Below, piece after piece: positions 10,549 to 22,664 of a stretch of DNA of 60,000 nt. How positions within the stretch are numbered: the first letter of the stretch is position 1; each line of letters begins with the position of its first letter. Both the position numbers and the translations under genes were made by a program. Under the pieces are notes generated by a model. It made no database searches and had not been told where the DNA came from. It saw only the letters and a program-made list of their open reading frames with translations. The DNA is from Hydractinia symbiolongicarpus (Eukaryota > Cnidaria > Hydrozoa > Anthoathecata > Hydractiniidae): the NCBI RefSeq assembly GCF_029227915.1, contig NC_079889.1, positions 2,048,001 to 2,108,000 on the forward strand, given 5' to 3'.

Positions 10549-12825
10549 TTAATAATAATACAAATTTTAAAACGTCGCGAAAGTTAAAACTGTTTCAGAC
10601 AATCGTATTGCTCTCTTCAACGTCCCGAATCTCACATTTGCTAGCTGATTTTTCACTATGTGTTTCAGATGCTTTAAATGTGGCGGCTGTTTTTTCTGTG
10701 AGACATAAGTCTGTTATTAAATTCCGTTGGTACGAAATTTGGTTAAACCAATCTTTTCTTCATATGTTGATCTCATTTAAATTAAAATTGTGTTTTTCGA
10801 AAAGAAAACTAATTTTAGTATTACCTACACTTTTTAACTTGTAGATAGTAAATACTGTTTCGGATAAGCTGTTTCGGATAACCTTTTGACTCTAACCCTA
10901 ACCCTAACCCTAACTTACATTAAGCTGATTTTTCACTATGTGTGCGGTGGCTATTGCTCTGTTAGTCAAAAATGTACTACTCATGGCAAAATAGTTTTTC
11001 TTACGCATGTTTCTAACAACTCGCTATTGAATAAAATTGTTGACGTGATGGGAACACCAATCCAGAAATTGCTTTTTATGTGTGTACATACAAAGCCTTT
11101 TGTTTCAAAATTTTACAATTTTGAATATTAAATCGCTGATTATAATTTTATATAGATCCTGATGCCGATAGTTCGTGTTTTAGCCGAAACCACCTTTACA
11201 TTTTTTTTGATTATACTTATGTTTGGCGGATGACTGAAATGTTTAAATGTTAAAAAAATAGCCTTAACGCTCAGCGCGTTTGTGATCCGCCTAATGAAAA
11301 TTCAACCTTACGATGGAATATATCTTTTCGTTTCATACAAGATGTTTCCATTTTGTTTTGAGATCTACTTTTGCTTTCAAAGGTGAATTTACATCGATAA
11401 AATAAGAAAAGAATTCATTTCCTTATTCCAATGGCAAAATTAAGTTTTTTTTCTTTTCTTTCCTTGTGTTCTATGTTATGTTTTAATTAAAAATAAATTT
11501 GAGGAAATTCTCCAAACGATTTTAATCTTCCATTTTTTTAGGGGGGATGCAATTGAAAGTTGTGCCAGTGATACTTTAATTGTTGATAATATTTAAAATC
11601 GTTAAATCGGTAATTTTAAAAAAAAAATTAAAAAGGCAAGATTCCTACCAAAAAAGTCGCTTTTGTTGTCTTTTTTTATAGTACCAACACGAATGTCACA
11701 AAATATATCTCCCAATTCAATTGATTTTTTTTGACAGAAGGAGCGTTTTGTTATAAGACAAGAAGTGCAGTCAGTTGCAAAACTTACAAGTTTTGTTTTA
11801 GCTTCACGGTTTTTCCCTCCTAATATATTATAAGGGAGGGTTTTTTAACCCAGTTGCGGAAACAATTCGTAAGCTTTGCTCATTTATCTTGATTTAAAAA
11901 GAAAAGAAGTTTTAATGACAGTAATAAGTATCAGGTTTGACAGGAAGCAGGATGTTAAGGTAAAAAACTCCCCCGAAATGGGTTACTAAGTTTCAACTAA
12001 CTAATTTTTAGCTTTTTCTGTAAAACTCAGGATTCTTATTTTAGGGAGCGATACAAACAGGGCGGCAGTGTAGGAGGCTAGTGTGTAAGTATTGCGGGTC
12101 ATAACGTAATTTCCTTCAGTCACTTTTGCCTAATTTAAATGTTCCACGGCATGATCTTCTTTGGCGCTACATTTTTATTAAGCGAAACATAATATAAGCA
12201 GAACATGGATAGGCGTTAGGCACTTCGCGCGTTTATTTACAATGGAGCGGAAAAATCTTGTCTCGTTGTGAATAAATTTAAGTTATTCTAATCATTCAGT
12301 GGGGCCATATTCTTTTCATTAAATGTTTGGCACGTTAAGTTACGCTGTGCATTGAAGGAATTGTTTTAGTTTTTTTTTAAAAAAAATTAACAAATTGCAA
12401 AGTAAAATTATGCAAGACTCCTACCTTTTCTAATTTTCTTGTTGCCAATGCGCTGTCCCAGTCGTAGTTTCCGGTGGGTTTAATACCACATTGGCCACCC
12501 ACTGTTGCTTGTGTCACAGAGAGGAATTATCCAACCTATGATTTTGGAGATCGAGACCTTGAGAGACAACTGACACTTCACTTTTGACACATGAGAGATA
12601 CTGAGACTAATTGGCAGATTATTGACTTTGGTTTGATAGATGCGAAGACTCATTACATTTGCCGATAATTTTTCTTTTACCGAGACTATTTTGTAGATTT
12701 GAGTAGTTTTAGAGACGTCAGGACTCATTACAGATACAGACTATTAAGCATTCACTGAGATTAATTGTACATTTTATATTGATTTGACTAGTTCTATGCG
12801 AAGACTCATTAGACTCATTTTGTTA
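10549..12825. other. Intergenic, no gene recognised (copy 1)
   Basis: Includes short open frames (10,608-10,844 and 10,886-11,131), the latter partly a translation of telomere-like repeats. The stretch at about 11,365-11,545 is missing from copy 2. The site at 11,853-11,857 (GTTGC) is the empty target of the large LINE in copy 2. No host gene is recognised. Confidence 0.6.
10892..10914. repeat. Interstitial telomere-like (CCCTAA)n tract
   Basis: CTAACCCTAACCCTAACC continues to 10,914, nearly four units of the animal telomere hexamer. The aligned position in copy 2 (about 43,985-44,015) has unrelated sequence and no repeats. Confidence 0.9.
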
Positions 12826-12910
12826 CCTGTTGTGGGTTTGAACCACCGAAGTATCGAATCAGAGAATGACATGTTCAAAGTGCAACGCGCTAACCAACTG
12901 CGCCACTGAT
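12826..12910 (-). pseudogene. tRNA-like relic a (copy 1)
   Basis: The minus strand has a D-arm/A-box-like GTGGCGCAGTTGGTTAGCGC and a T-arm/B-box-like GGTTCAAACCC. The region between them does not form a normal anticodon arm. It is best explained as a tRNA-derived relic or SINE head. The copy 2 equivalent is at 50,483-50,567. Confidence 0.65.
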
Positions 12911-13002
12911 TCATAGGAACTATAGTGAATGAATTCATATCTTTTGTCGCTTTTTCCGCTTGCCGCTTTTTCAAGCAATATTTTTGGTTCGATATGATAC
13001 AA

Positions 13003-13078
13003 CTTCGGGTTTGAACCACAGCAGTGGGAGCAGGATGATTCAACGCAACTACGCGCTAACCAACTGAACCATTCGTAC
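13003..13078 (-). pseudogene. tRNA-like relic b (copy 1)
   Basis: The minus strand has GGTTCAGTTGGTTAGCGCG (A-box-like) followed about 40 nt later by GGTTCAAACCCG (B-box-like). The acceptor stem and anticodon arm are poor. It lies about 90 bp from relic a, in the same orientation. Copy 2: 50,660-50,735. Confidence 0.65.
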
Positions 13079-13273
13079 ACAAAGATAAGAACAAATATTT
13101 TAGGCTAATAACATTTTAAATATGGTTAAATTGTTGGACATTGGCTGAGTATAATTTTTTTAATTTTTTTTATTGCCTAATTTTGCAAAAGGTAAATTAT
13201 TTCGTACGTTTAGTTCGGAGAATCTTTGACTTTTCAGTTTTTTAAAAAAAGAATTATGCATGTTGCAGAACTT

Positions 13274-13338
13274 AAACCAGGTAGGGTTCAAACCCACATC
13301 GGAGATATCTCCTGCTCTACCAATTGAGCTACTGGTTT
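13274..13338 (-). pseudogene. tRNA-like relic c with closed acceptor stem (copy 1)
   Basis: The 65 nt on the minus strand have a perfect 7-bp acceptor stem (AAACCAG/CTGGTTT), a good D arm (GCTC...GAGC, TAGCTCAATTGGTAGAGC) and a T arm with loop TTTGAAC. The centre is the palindrome GGAGATATCTCC instead of a proper anticodon arm, and the variable loop is missing. It is too short for a normal tRNA. Copy 2 (50,931-50,995) has the better B box GGTTCGAACCC. Confidence 0.65.
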
Positions 13339-14992
13339 CTCTTTAGGATGCCAACAGCTATCAAGTAAATCACAACAATTGTGCACTTCTCAATGTCTGA
13401 AATAAAAATGCAAGGGAAAAAGATCAAGCAAAATTATAACGATGATTTAGTAAGACGTAGTGCAAAGTTTTTCTTAAAAAAAAATATAGAGAGAAGTTAT
13501 TAATGATATTTAAGTTACTAATAAATAATGATTCTGGGTTGGCGTAACGCTGTCGTAAGTATAGCCCTTCTTGGACTGGTCACTGTGATTCTTTACCCGT
13601 TCCTTTCATAAAAGCAGCACCTTAGGCGAGGTTGTACTTCAAGGGGCTACAAAGATTGTAGTGACTCCACTTTCGAAACATGTTATTGAAACTATTTAAG
13701 GTGTGAATTTCTTTAAGGCTGTTTTTTTTCTTCAAGAACATTTTCCATTGAACGGAACGGACAGGAACAGAAAGGTTTTCAGCATGCATACTGAAAATGG
13801 TTACATCACGAGTTGAACATTTTCTTTTCCGTTCCGTTTCTGGGAAAGTAGAAAGTTTTTGCTTCGACTTTTTGCGTTGATTGCGGTACGATAGGTTGAA
13901 TATTAGTTGACAAATCAGATTATTTTATTTTGTTGAGAAGTGCGCAAAGTGTGTTTACTTTCTATTCTAAAATAGGCTCAGTAAAATATGCATAAACTGG
14001 AAAGTACCAGGAAAAACTTTCTGATTTGACTATGATTTGACTAGTTTAGTTATATTGTAGAAGAACTACTTTGTTCATCACTAACATACTGCCCTTGATT
14101 CGATCCGCGGTCCCCAGAGCTGGGAGCCGCAGACGAACACTACACTACGTACGGCAATATGTTAGCGATGAACTCAGATAGTTTATCCGGATGGTGTGTA
14201 AACATAGGTGAATATTTATCATAGCACATCCGTATTTCATTCTTAACAGAGAATGCTTCACGCCGATCAGACCTCTGATCATGACGGGCGAGTATAATGC
14301 GCATTATACTTTCGCGTACTTTTCTTTTCACTTCTTCGCAGCAATGGATGATCAGGAACAAAAAACAATTCAATATGGTGATAATTGGTATTCTCGCCTC
14401 GTTGGCTTGACAAAGTACATATACAATATTCTCGCCTCATCTGCCTGAAGAACATCAAACACTGTTAGCAAAAGCTTGCGATGCGAAGGCCAACTGACGA
14501 TCGAGGAAGAATCTTGCGAGAATCGCCTTAAATACTAACTCGCTGCACATGTGCGGTCAGACCCGCAAAGCTTTGCTGTACAGAATCCGAAAAAAACTCA
14601 GCTTCCACCAATCTGTGATAGTGGAAACTTCGCATCTAATTAATGCTTAAAAAATGTAGCTAGCTACCTAATTCAATACTTAAATGTTTATGTTAAAAAA
14701 ACGTGACTGGCAAGCAAGGTAAATACTTGTTCGAACAAATAATTATATTTCATAAAATATGAAAGTTAAAAACAACTTTAAAAATCAGCAAAAGCTTTTC
14801 AATATATCATCATCATCATCGTACATGATGATATTATGTAAAATATGTTGATGGACTGGCAAAATTAAAAAAATGTTGATACCAAATGAGTACAACGTTT
14901 CTGTTACTTTCAGTGAATGCCCTGTATGACATTTGAAATGACATAAGAAGTTTTTTCTAGATAATTTTAAGTTTTTTTTACTAGGCTTACTA
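13339..14992. other. Intergenic, short unrecognised frames (copy 1)
   Basis: Contains a minus-strand frame of 77 codons (14,140-14,373) kept almost unchanged in copy 2 (53,526-53,759). It also has a plus-strand ATG frame from 14,343 (MDDQEQKTIQYGDNWYSRL) that ends early here and runs on in copy 2 to 53,921. I do not recognise either. They overlap on opposite strands, so at most one is real. Confidence 0.45.
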
Positions 14993-15067
14993 GGCTCCTG
15001 TGTTCTAAGGTATGATTCTCATTATAAAGTGTGATAAGAGATTTAGGTTCAAATCCTGTCAGGAGTG
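14993..15067 (+). pseudogene. tRNA-Pro-like relic (copy 1)
   Basis: Resembles a eukaryotic tRNA-Pro: GGCTC start, a TCTAAGGTATGATTCTC D-arm region, and AGGTTCAAATCCTGTC as the T arm, closed by CTCCTG/CAGGAG. The anticodon loop is degenerate, with no clear NGG. The version in copy 2 is at 54,911-54,985. Confidence 0.7.
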
Positions 15068-15167
15068 ACTGCGCATAACTTTGTATGTTACAAGTATTTT
15101 TGATGTTTATTGGCAACTAAAATCTAAAGAATATAAATAGTGCAAGTTATAGTTAAAAAAATAATAA

Positions 15168-17452
15168 TATTTAAACTTCTAAAAGCTTTTTTTATTTATT
15201 TATTAAATATTTATACAGCATCTTCCGTCAGGTAAAGTAACTGTTATCAATGAAGTAGCTGTTTCAAAATATATACTAAAAATTGTAATACCAATATTAG
15301 TAAAGTTTATAAAACCTATTGGAAAATAGTTTTAAAGGAAGGTTATTGTAGGATTTTGCTCCAACAAATTTGAAGGATTTTCTCCCAAATTCAAGTCTTA
15401 TTTTTGGTAATTTAATTAAGTAGCCGTTGTTCCTAGTCGACATACCATGTTAAAATAGCTGGTAGTACCCATTATAGTTTGAACAACATTCCTCATTGAT
15501 AATTTTCTTAACAAACATGCAAGATCTGTGTCGAATTACATCCACAGTTGTTGGAACTTGTTTTGCAGCGATACGCGACACCTTACACTCCAGCGCTTCA
15601 AGTGTCTTCTCCTGTGTGGTGGTAAAACAGGGGCATAGCTGCGGACGGGTAAGTGAGCATAGGAAGGATCATGGTTACATAAATTCTTCTCGTTACTTCA
15701 GGACTCGCATGGTTTTTTAGCCTTACTAGTAAATTGACGCGTTTACTGGCCTTCTAATCATTGCAAAGTCTTCAACCATTATTAACCTGAATCTAATATT
15801 ACACCCAAATACTTGTAGGTGGTGGTCGAGAGATTTGTTGCTCTCGGTAAGTAACTGTGACGTTGTTGTTTGATCGTTTGCAATTAGTGCCAGACAATAT
15901 GACTTCTGTTTTGCCTTTACCAAGATTAAAAACTAGCTCGTTTTCACAAAGGTAGTTGTCAATAGCTTGTAGGTCTTCAGTTAAGGCAAATTCAATGTCT
16001 TCTTTACGTTTTGCAGGAGTGTAAAGAATGGTATCGTCGGCATATTTCAAAATTCTACAGTTTTTTACGCAGTCTGCGATATCATTAAAGAATAGAATAA
16101 ACAATAACAGTCCCAGAATTGATCCTTGTGGAACTCTTCCGAGCCATTGAATTCTACTGTCTGCGTTTTTTCAAAGAATTCCAAATTAATTCAATACCTG
16201 CAACACCATTTGACTTCAGCTTTTCTAATAACTCACTATGGCTAACGGTGTCAAATGCCTTAGTTAGGTCGATAAAACACGATTCAACTCGATTATCGAA
16301 ATCGACCTCCTTCCCTATGGAGTAAATCAGAAGAGTTGTTGCATGTGTTGCTAATCTGTTTCTTCGATAGCCAAACTAATTCAACAATTGTGAATGAACT
16401 GCTCTTTCTAGAAGTTTTGAGAAGACTGGCAGAATAGAAATTGGTCGATAGTTCGATGGATAGTTAGTATCACTTGACTAGTGGAGTGGTTTCACTTTTG
16501 CTTTTTTTTATTGAAAGATTTAGTATATAACAGAGAGGTTGTGAAATATATTCGCGACAGTTTTTAACCATGTTAGGTGGTAGATTGTCAATACCTGTTG
16601 CTTTATGATATCGCATGTTTTTAAGTTGTTTTGTAACAAAAATATGTGAAATATACTGCATACGCAATATCTGACAAGTTTTTGTTTTGCGCATAGTGGG
16701 GAATTTCCACACAAAATCCTTTAACAAAATAGATTTCCCTTTTAATTTTCGAACAGCTGTTGCAAAATACAACCCAAATGAGCTTGCTGCCAACTTCAAA
16801 TTACGCGCATTATTAGTGTTAACTGATTTTGATTTATACGGAAAAAACTTGTTCGAATTAGCTTTTTGTTGTAAGTGGCTTTTGCAGATTTGATTTTGTT
16901 GTCGCAGGAGTTCCTACCTTTTTTGTATTGTTGCCAGTCACTTGCGCTATTTGATTTTAAATCCTTTCGATAAGTTCGGTTTCTTTTCGCCGTTAGTTGT
17001 TTCAGTTCAGATGTAATCCATTCGCTTGGTTTTTCACAAATGTTTTCCTAAATAAACGGTGCATGATGGCTAAAAATAGATTGTAATACTCCATTAAATA
17101 CTGTTAACGCTCTATCTACATCGGTTTCGTTGTAAACACAAGCCCAATCTACTTCCGCACATTTCTCGTTCATTTTGTTAGGTTCATTTTTGTAATCACG
17201 ACAGGTCACTTCAGCCAGTCAATAAAATATATTATACTGGCAATACAAGATGAAAGTACTAAAGAGAATTATCAACACCAATTGCATCCCATAGTGAATT
17301 CGAAATAAATCATGAAATTAAAGAGGGAATTGAAGCTTGCTGCCTTTTGTAAAATACATACGCAACCCAGGGTGCTTCTTACGCAGTGGTATTTGTAGAC
17401 CTTGGATCTTAGCAATATGAAATTTAACGTTACCACAGGTAGCTAGCTACAA
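15168..17452 (-). mobile_element. Decayed LINE, copy 1 only
   Basis: On the minus strand an upstream frame (16,799-16,470) carries NMRYHKATGIDNLPP, typical of the N-terminal RT region. A downstream frame (16,104-15,799) carries ILKYADDTILYT, the RT catalytic box. Frames between them are broken by stops and shifts. The 3' end (low coordinate) is an AATAAATAAA-type tail near 15,188-15,215. Copy 2 passes directly from the sequence before 15,168 to that after 17,452 (at about 55,082), so this 2.3-kb element was inserted in copy 1 or lost from copy 2. Its decay suggests it is old, which favours loss from copy 2 or ancient haplotypes. Confidence 0.78.
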
Positions 17453-20400
17453 AGCAAGTTGGTGCCATATATATTACTATTTAATTTATAATTTATAAAA
17501 TATTTTAAAACATAGAAATAAAAATTTTTTTCACTTTACAGTGAAACTCTTGACAAAATGTCTCTGGATTGAACCACGTTACGTTTTTTTATACTTTAAT
17601 AATTGACGCGCTTTCAAGCATAAAAGACATTGGATGAGTCAAAGAGTCAAATCAGTTATATTAAGAAACAACTAAAAACTGCAGGATAACCGAAACGGTT
17701 AGGTTTCTTATTTGAAGCGTGTATCAGAGATCAAACACAAAATGAAAACATCAAACTCAACCAGGAGCGCGAGAATTTTTTTCCATAATGGGTCTTTGTA
17801 AACACATTTACTTGAATTTACTTAAATATAGAGAAATGCTTTATTTGATAATGGTTGCTATCATTTCATGCTGGAGGACTTTTATGATCTATTACTAACA
17901 GAAACTCCAATTGACTCAACCGCAGCAGCCATAAATAAGAACATAAACTACAATAACTCTGATAAAGCTCATTTAAAAGAAGGGTCTCAATTGGTCACTT
18001 TTGTAAATAGTATGGTTTCGTTTGTCATTAAATGTTTAACTTATGTCCAATAGGTGGGTTTACTCCCCACATTATGCCATTGTGTAGTTGATGAAAATTA
18101 CAAAAATTTCTGCAACCTAAATGGCAGCCTTTCTGTTCTTTCTAGAAACAACTGACAAGGAGACTCATAAGTTACACAAATTTTTAAATACACACAAAAT
18201 TTTCGAAAAAAATCTTTTTTTGGCATGCTATATACCAGATATAGCAAGTATGACACTGGCCATTTGTCCTTGAAACATTTGTATACACTTAATTTTGTGG
18301 CTGGCTACATCTTCCATAGTTCATGCTTAGAAGTCTAATAGTCAGTTAGTGTAAAGTGCTGAAAGAACATCAGTACAAAACTTTTTTAAACACCCTCAAT
18401 TCTCTAACGCCTCGCCAACAAAGATCAATTTTGGTTTTTTCGCTTGCCACTTTACGGTCAAAAATTACACCAAATAAGAGTGATTGTCATCAGGCTGGAA
18501 CAGGGCAATCACGGAGCTGTCCTGTCAGAATATCATAAACGTAGAAAATCCTGGGGACAAAGTTGCAAAAAAGCCGTCACTGCTCCGGATACTATTTCGC
18601 GTGAAAGACAGACCGACAACAAGCATTATAAATAGAGAAAAAAAGAGACTTAAGCCACAAGTAACCGTGTGACCTGTCGTTGAAAACCTTGTAGAGGGCA
18701 TAATGAGAGCGGCAAACTGTGCCAGACATTCAGGCTTTAGTACAGGCATGCAGTACGTCGTAAATTAAGTAAAGCGCACGCAACATTAAAGTGTTTCGGG
18801 TGTCATACATTATTTTGGAAACTAACTTTACTGCAACTTTAGCTGAAATAACAACCGAGTTTACAAACCCTTGTTATTCCGTCATAGATGAAACAATCGG
18901 TCAATATTATTTTATTTAACATGATAGATTTCTGTGAAAGTTGAAAAATTATATCATGCACATCTGTATAGGCATAATACCCTTTTCAAAAAAACTCATC
19001 CAGTGAAAAAAATCAGCCCACAAGTTTCGAACGTTTTAGTAATAAAACGAGAATGTAGCTTAATGGCCACCTGGAAAAAGAATTAAATTTCATATTTTCA
19101 TTATCTTATAGACAATCTAATTTGCTTTATAAAAAAACAATATATAAAAAAGCTGTGTCTGAACTTTCACAGTATCCTTAATTTTAGTTTATCAATTAAA
19201 AAATTAAATTAGTTAGAGTAATAAATTAATTTAAAAAATTGCGGAAATATCACACAGACAAACGACTGCTATTATTATATACTACTTCTTAGCCCCATTA
19301 TAGACTACTTCTTAGCCCCGTAAAAGAACCCACCAGTCCCTCGCTTCTCAAGATTTCCGCCTGTCGTACAAATTTCCTTCATCAGCATTTCGTGTTATTA
19401 CCCTGGCAGCACAAAGAAATAACATTTCTCTGCGAGGGTCCGAAGTAAAGCCGTGGTACAACTTTTGTAAGCAAAGAGTTTCCAGACAGCTTTCTTTCTC
19501 TTTGCTAACTGGCTGGTATGTCTTGCACGGTAGATAAGAAAAGAGCTATAAGAAATTCTTAAGAGGAACTTTGAGAAGTTTTATCCATTTATTTAGCTTG
19601 AAAAACTAAAAAAAAGTCTTTCCAATCACGACTTTTACCAACTTATGTCTAGTGGCCAAAAATCTGAATCAAAAATTTCAATATTTATTGCACAATATTC
19701 TTTCCGCAACATTCGCAATGTGATAATCATTTTTGATGAAAATTTTCACAATTAATCTATGAAAAATATGCTTACCGAGTGTTCTCAACCAACGCAACAA
19801 GTGTAACACAAAAACACGGTATAATACGGTTGAGTAAAATTCGGTAGTAAACCATTTCAACAAATTAAAAACATTGGTTCAGTTGCAAGACGGTACGTGA
19901 TGAAAGCTTTTGTTAAAATAAGGAATTTACTCCAATTTTTAAATATCGTGTGAACAGAATAATTGAAACAAATGGAAACTATGCAAACAAACCGTAATGT
20001 ACTCTCTTAAAGGATATAACTTTCTACCTTTTGACCGAGTCCTTTTTAAGTACTTAACAGTGTAATATCTTCTTCATATGTGAAGGTTTTATTGGCTTAT
20101 ATCGATCACGTGAGCGGGCCCTATTTTTCTGTATCGACGGGTTAAAATGTACACAAAAAGAAGTAACCTAATTTTCGTGATATTTGAACGCTGCAAACGT
20201 CTAAAGAAAATTCAAGTTTTAACTAATTGATTTAAGCTTTTGGCAGTACGATGAAATGGATCAATTTACACTGGACCAACAGTCTCAGTCGAAGCATAAA
20301 TGCTACGAAATGTGGAAGCAATGCCTTCGATAAATCTTGTTGAAGCAAGTGGCTATGAAATAGAGATTCCCTGCAAAGCTACAAAGCGGCTGACAAAACT

Positions 20401-22582
20401 CTCTGTTTTCAAATGTCTCACATCTTGAGTTCTTCAAACAATGACAAAAGAAATCCACTACACACCACTCCAGAATTATCATCAACTATCTCATGAAAAT
20501 AATAAGTTTAATGTGATGTCAACAACAAATTTCAGAACGTGGGAAAACAGCAGTCAATTGCATGGAATTCACTGCGTTTGGTCCACGAAGTCCAAACCTC
20601 GCTCGCTATTTTCTCGTAGCGGCCGGCTAAACGGTTTATAAGCCATTAGCATGCATTTAGCTATGCAGTCACGAATTTAATTACCATTTCCTTCTGTTTT
20701 TTTTTTAAATGGTGTTCTTGCATGTAACTCTCTACTGATTCTACGGATGTTAAAATAACAAAGAAATATATTTCGCCCCATTGTATAAAAAACTGATGAA
20801 AATCTTTTGCCTCAAACGTTCGTGTAATGTTATTTTCTAGAATGACTAAGAATACTGAATTCACTCTATCACTTCTACCGCAGGTTTAGTGCTTCAATCT
20901 ACGAAATAAAAGCGGGTTTGGCAAGAATCAGGAATTTCAGGATACATGCAGGATTACTTTTCAATGCGTAAAAAACGAAGTCTGTATTTTTGTCAGAAAA
21001 AGAGTCAACAAATGTTTAACAAAGTTTTAGAAGGATGAAGCGCGGAAAGCATAAAATCGCAAGTAGGTTTACTACAACTCTGTTCCAGGCTGTAAATAGT
21101 GTATACGCAGCATTCAAAATTGTTGTAAAAAGCTTCGCGATAGAAATATTACGTACTGTAACTACGGCACAAACTTTTTTCGCAGTCCTGCGTGCAGAAT
21201 TAATGAAGAACGTGCTATCCCTGCTACGATTAAATTTATTGAGAAAGAAGTTTAGCTAGCAGAGCTTTCACTCAAAGGATAGATAACTTATAGAGGTTTC
21301 ATATGCTTGATGTTAAAACCATGGTAAAACGATAAAAAGGGGACTTATAATAACGACTGAAGATTGTTAAAGGACATTTTTTTGCGGTTTCGCTAGCCTT
21401 GCCTTGACTATTATTAAGCACCACGCATTGCTGAAAAATGAGCGTCTGATTCAAAGTGATTTAGAATACAAGCAAATAAAATTGAACATGGAGCTCTTTT
21501 AAGTAGGGAAGGTAGTAGAACAGATTCTTGATTTTGTTGTTAACACGACTGCAAGAGTCAAAACAAAGCCGATTTTCTATATATACGTCTTATTTCCAAA
21601 CAACGCAATAAGAAAAGAGAATTTGCCAATCCCATCAAAGAATTACGGGCATGGGACAGAGAATACATTTTTAGACGAATATTCGTACGACGTTTTTCAC
21701 TGCTTCGGACAACATTTTATCTTCAGCAACACACGATGGTTGAATAAGTATAGTTCTTTTCTTCAAATTTTCTTATCTATTTATTTTAAACAACTTCTGC
21801 AAAATCAACAAAAATAGTTTCTACAAAAATAGTTTTTTTTTAAATTTTGAAATTATGTTCTGTACAAACACTTCTGTATAAACCTTCGGCGCCTTTAATC
21901 TTCGAAGAAAACAATGGAAAAAGCACTAATTTTTTAGTGCTGTTATCAAATTTTTCTCAACATATATATGACAAATTGAGTTTTATGAAAGACACCTCTA
22001 CGCGAAACGTCATGGGTTTGATCATAAATAAAACTGTTTTTAAATTGTGTAATAATAGAAGCTTTAATAGAAGCTTTAAACACTCGAAAAGAACCACTTT
22101 GTGGTCTGTAATCCTGAAAATAATTGACCAAGGTACCTCCCTGGATGTTAGTAAAGCCATTAAGCTCGCTAGTCACATCCAACAGCGTTTATCTAGTATA
22201 CAAGAAAATGGTCTATCCTGGACCTTGCGTGTCTCTATGTATGTTCCTAGATTTTAAACATTCTGCTCTCGCTGGTGAAAATCAATAACCGATTGCAAAA
22301 CATTCGTCAAATAAATAAATAAATAAATTGGAATATGTGAAATTTGATACTTTCGTTGTTTAGCACTGCGTCAATATAACTTACAATGAAAGTTATCACT
22401 AACAATGCAACAAGATGTACAGATAAATATAACTTTTAAGTTGAAAAAATATTAAACGAAACAAAATGTAAAGAATGGTGTTTTTAACTACTGTCTGGTT
22501 TTCGAAGCATTTTTTGTTATCAGAATACTCGTTGCTATAGAGATAACTCCAAAAATAACAAGTTTTTCTTCCGTTCCGCTTA
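17453..22582. other. Intergenic, short unrecognised frames (copy 1)
   Basis: Aligned with about 55,083-60,000 and beyond. Several short plus-strand frames occur (17,868-18,053; 18,356-18,672; 21,035-21,259; 21,503-21,817; 21,847-22,257). The frame at 21,503-21,817 includes PIPSKNYGHGTENTF and is broken by a frameshift in copy 2. The one at 21,035-21,259 has a stop in copy 2. None matches a family I know. The loss of frame in the other copy argues against coding. An AAATA-type tail at 22,305-22,326 may mark the 3' end of an old retroelement. Confidence 0.45.
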
Positions 22583-22664
22583 GACGAGGTGGCCGAGTGG
22601 TTAAGGCGATGGACTGCTAATCCATTGGGCTCTGCCCGCCTGGGTTCGAATCCCATCCTCGTCG
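22583..22664 (+). tRNA. tRNA-Ser (anticodon GCT)
   Basis: An 82-nt cloverleaf. The 7-bp acceptor stem is GACGAGG/CCTCGTC with discriminator G. The D arm is GCCGAGTGGTTAAGGC, the anticodon stem ATGGA/TCCAT has loop CTGCTAA (anticodon GCT at 22,616-22,618), and a long class II variable arm is typical of tRNA-Ser. The T arm is CTGGGTTCGAATCCCA. It reads AGC/AGU codons. A T-run at 22,672-22,680 serves as the Pol III terminator. All stems pair perfectly, so the gene looks functional. Its copy 2 equivalent would fall beyond the window, near 60,596. Confidence 0.97.

Larger units (their letters stand above)
1..21990. repeat. Copy 1 of a >22 kb direct repeat
   Basis: Collinear with 33,027-60,000 in the same orientation. 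Long stretches differ only by scattered substitutions and small indels. The match starts at base 1, so the homology must extend upstream of the window. Copy-1-only material includes a block at about 3,400-4,262 with a 21-bp minisatellite, a LINE fragment at 5,166-5,781, a local 60-bp duplication at 6,075-6,311, telomere-like repeats at 10,892-10,914 and a decayed LINE at about 15,168-17,452. Confidence 0.97.

Noticed and set aside
10886-11131. 81-codon frame beginning with repeated Thr-Leu
   Set aside because: The start is the telomere-like repeat in translation and the rest is not recognisable. The counterpart in copy 2 differs at its start.
12774-13080. Minus frames with WLARSC and SVAQL-like segments
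   Set aside because: These are translations of the tRNA-like units and do not represent protein genes.
13750-13850. Inverted repeat around GAACGGAACGG and CCGTTCCGTT
   Set aside because: The matching core is only about 11 bp with poor extension, too weak to call an element.
21847-22257. 136-codon plus frame, the longest unexplained frame in the spacer
   Set aside because: It starts without ATG, has AT-driven composition and no recognisable motif. The window ends before its copy 2 counterpart can be tested, so it is mentioned only in the regional note.
22399-22656. 85-codon minus frame
   Set aside because: It runs through the tRNA-Ser gene on the other strand.
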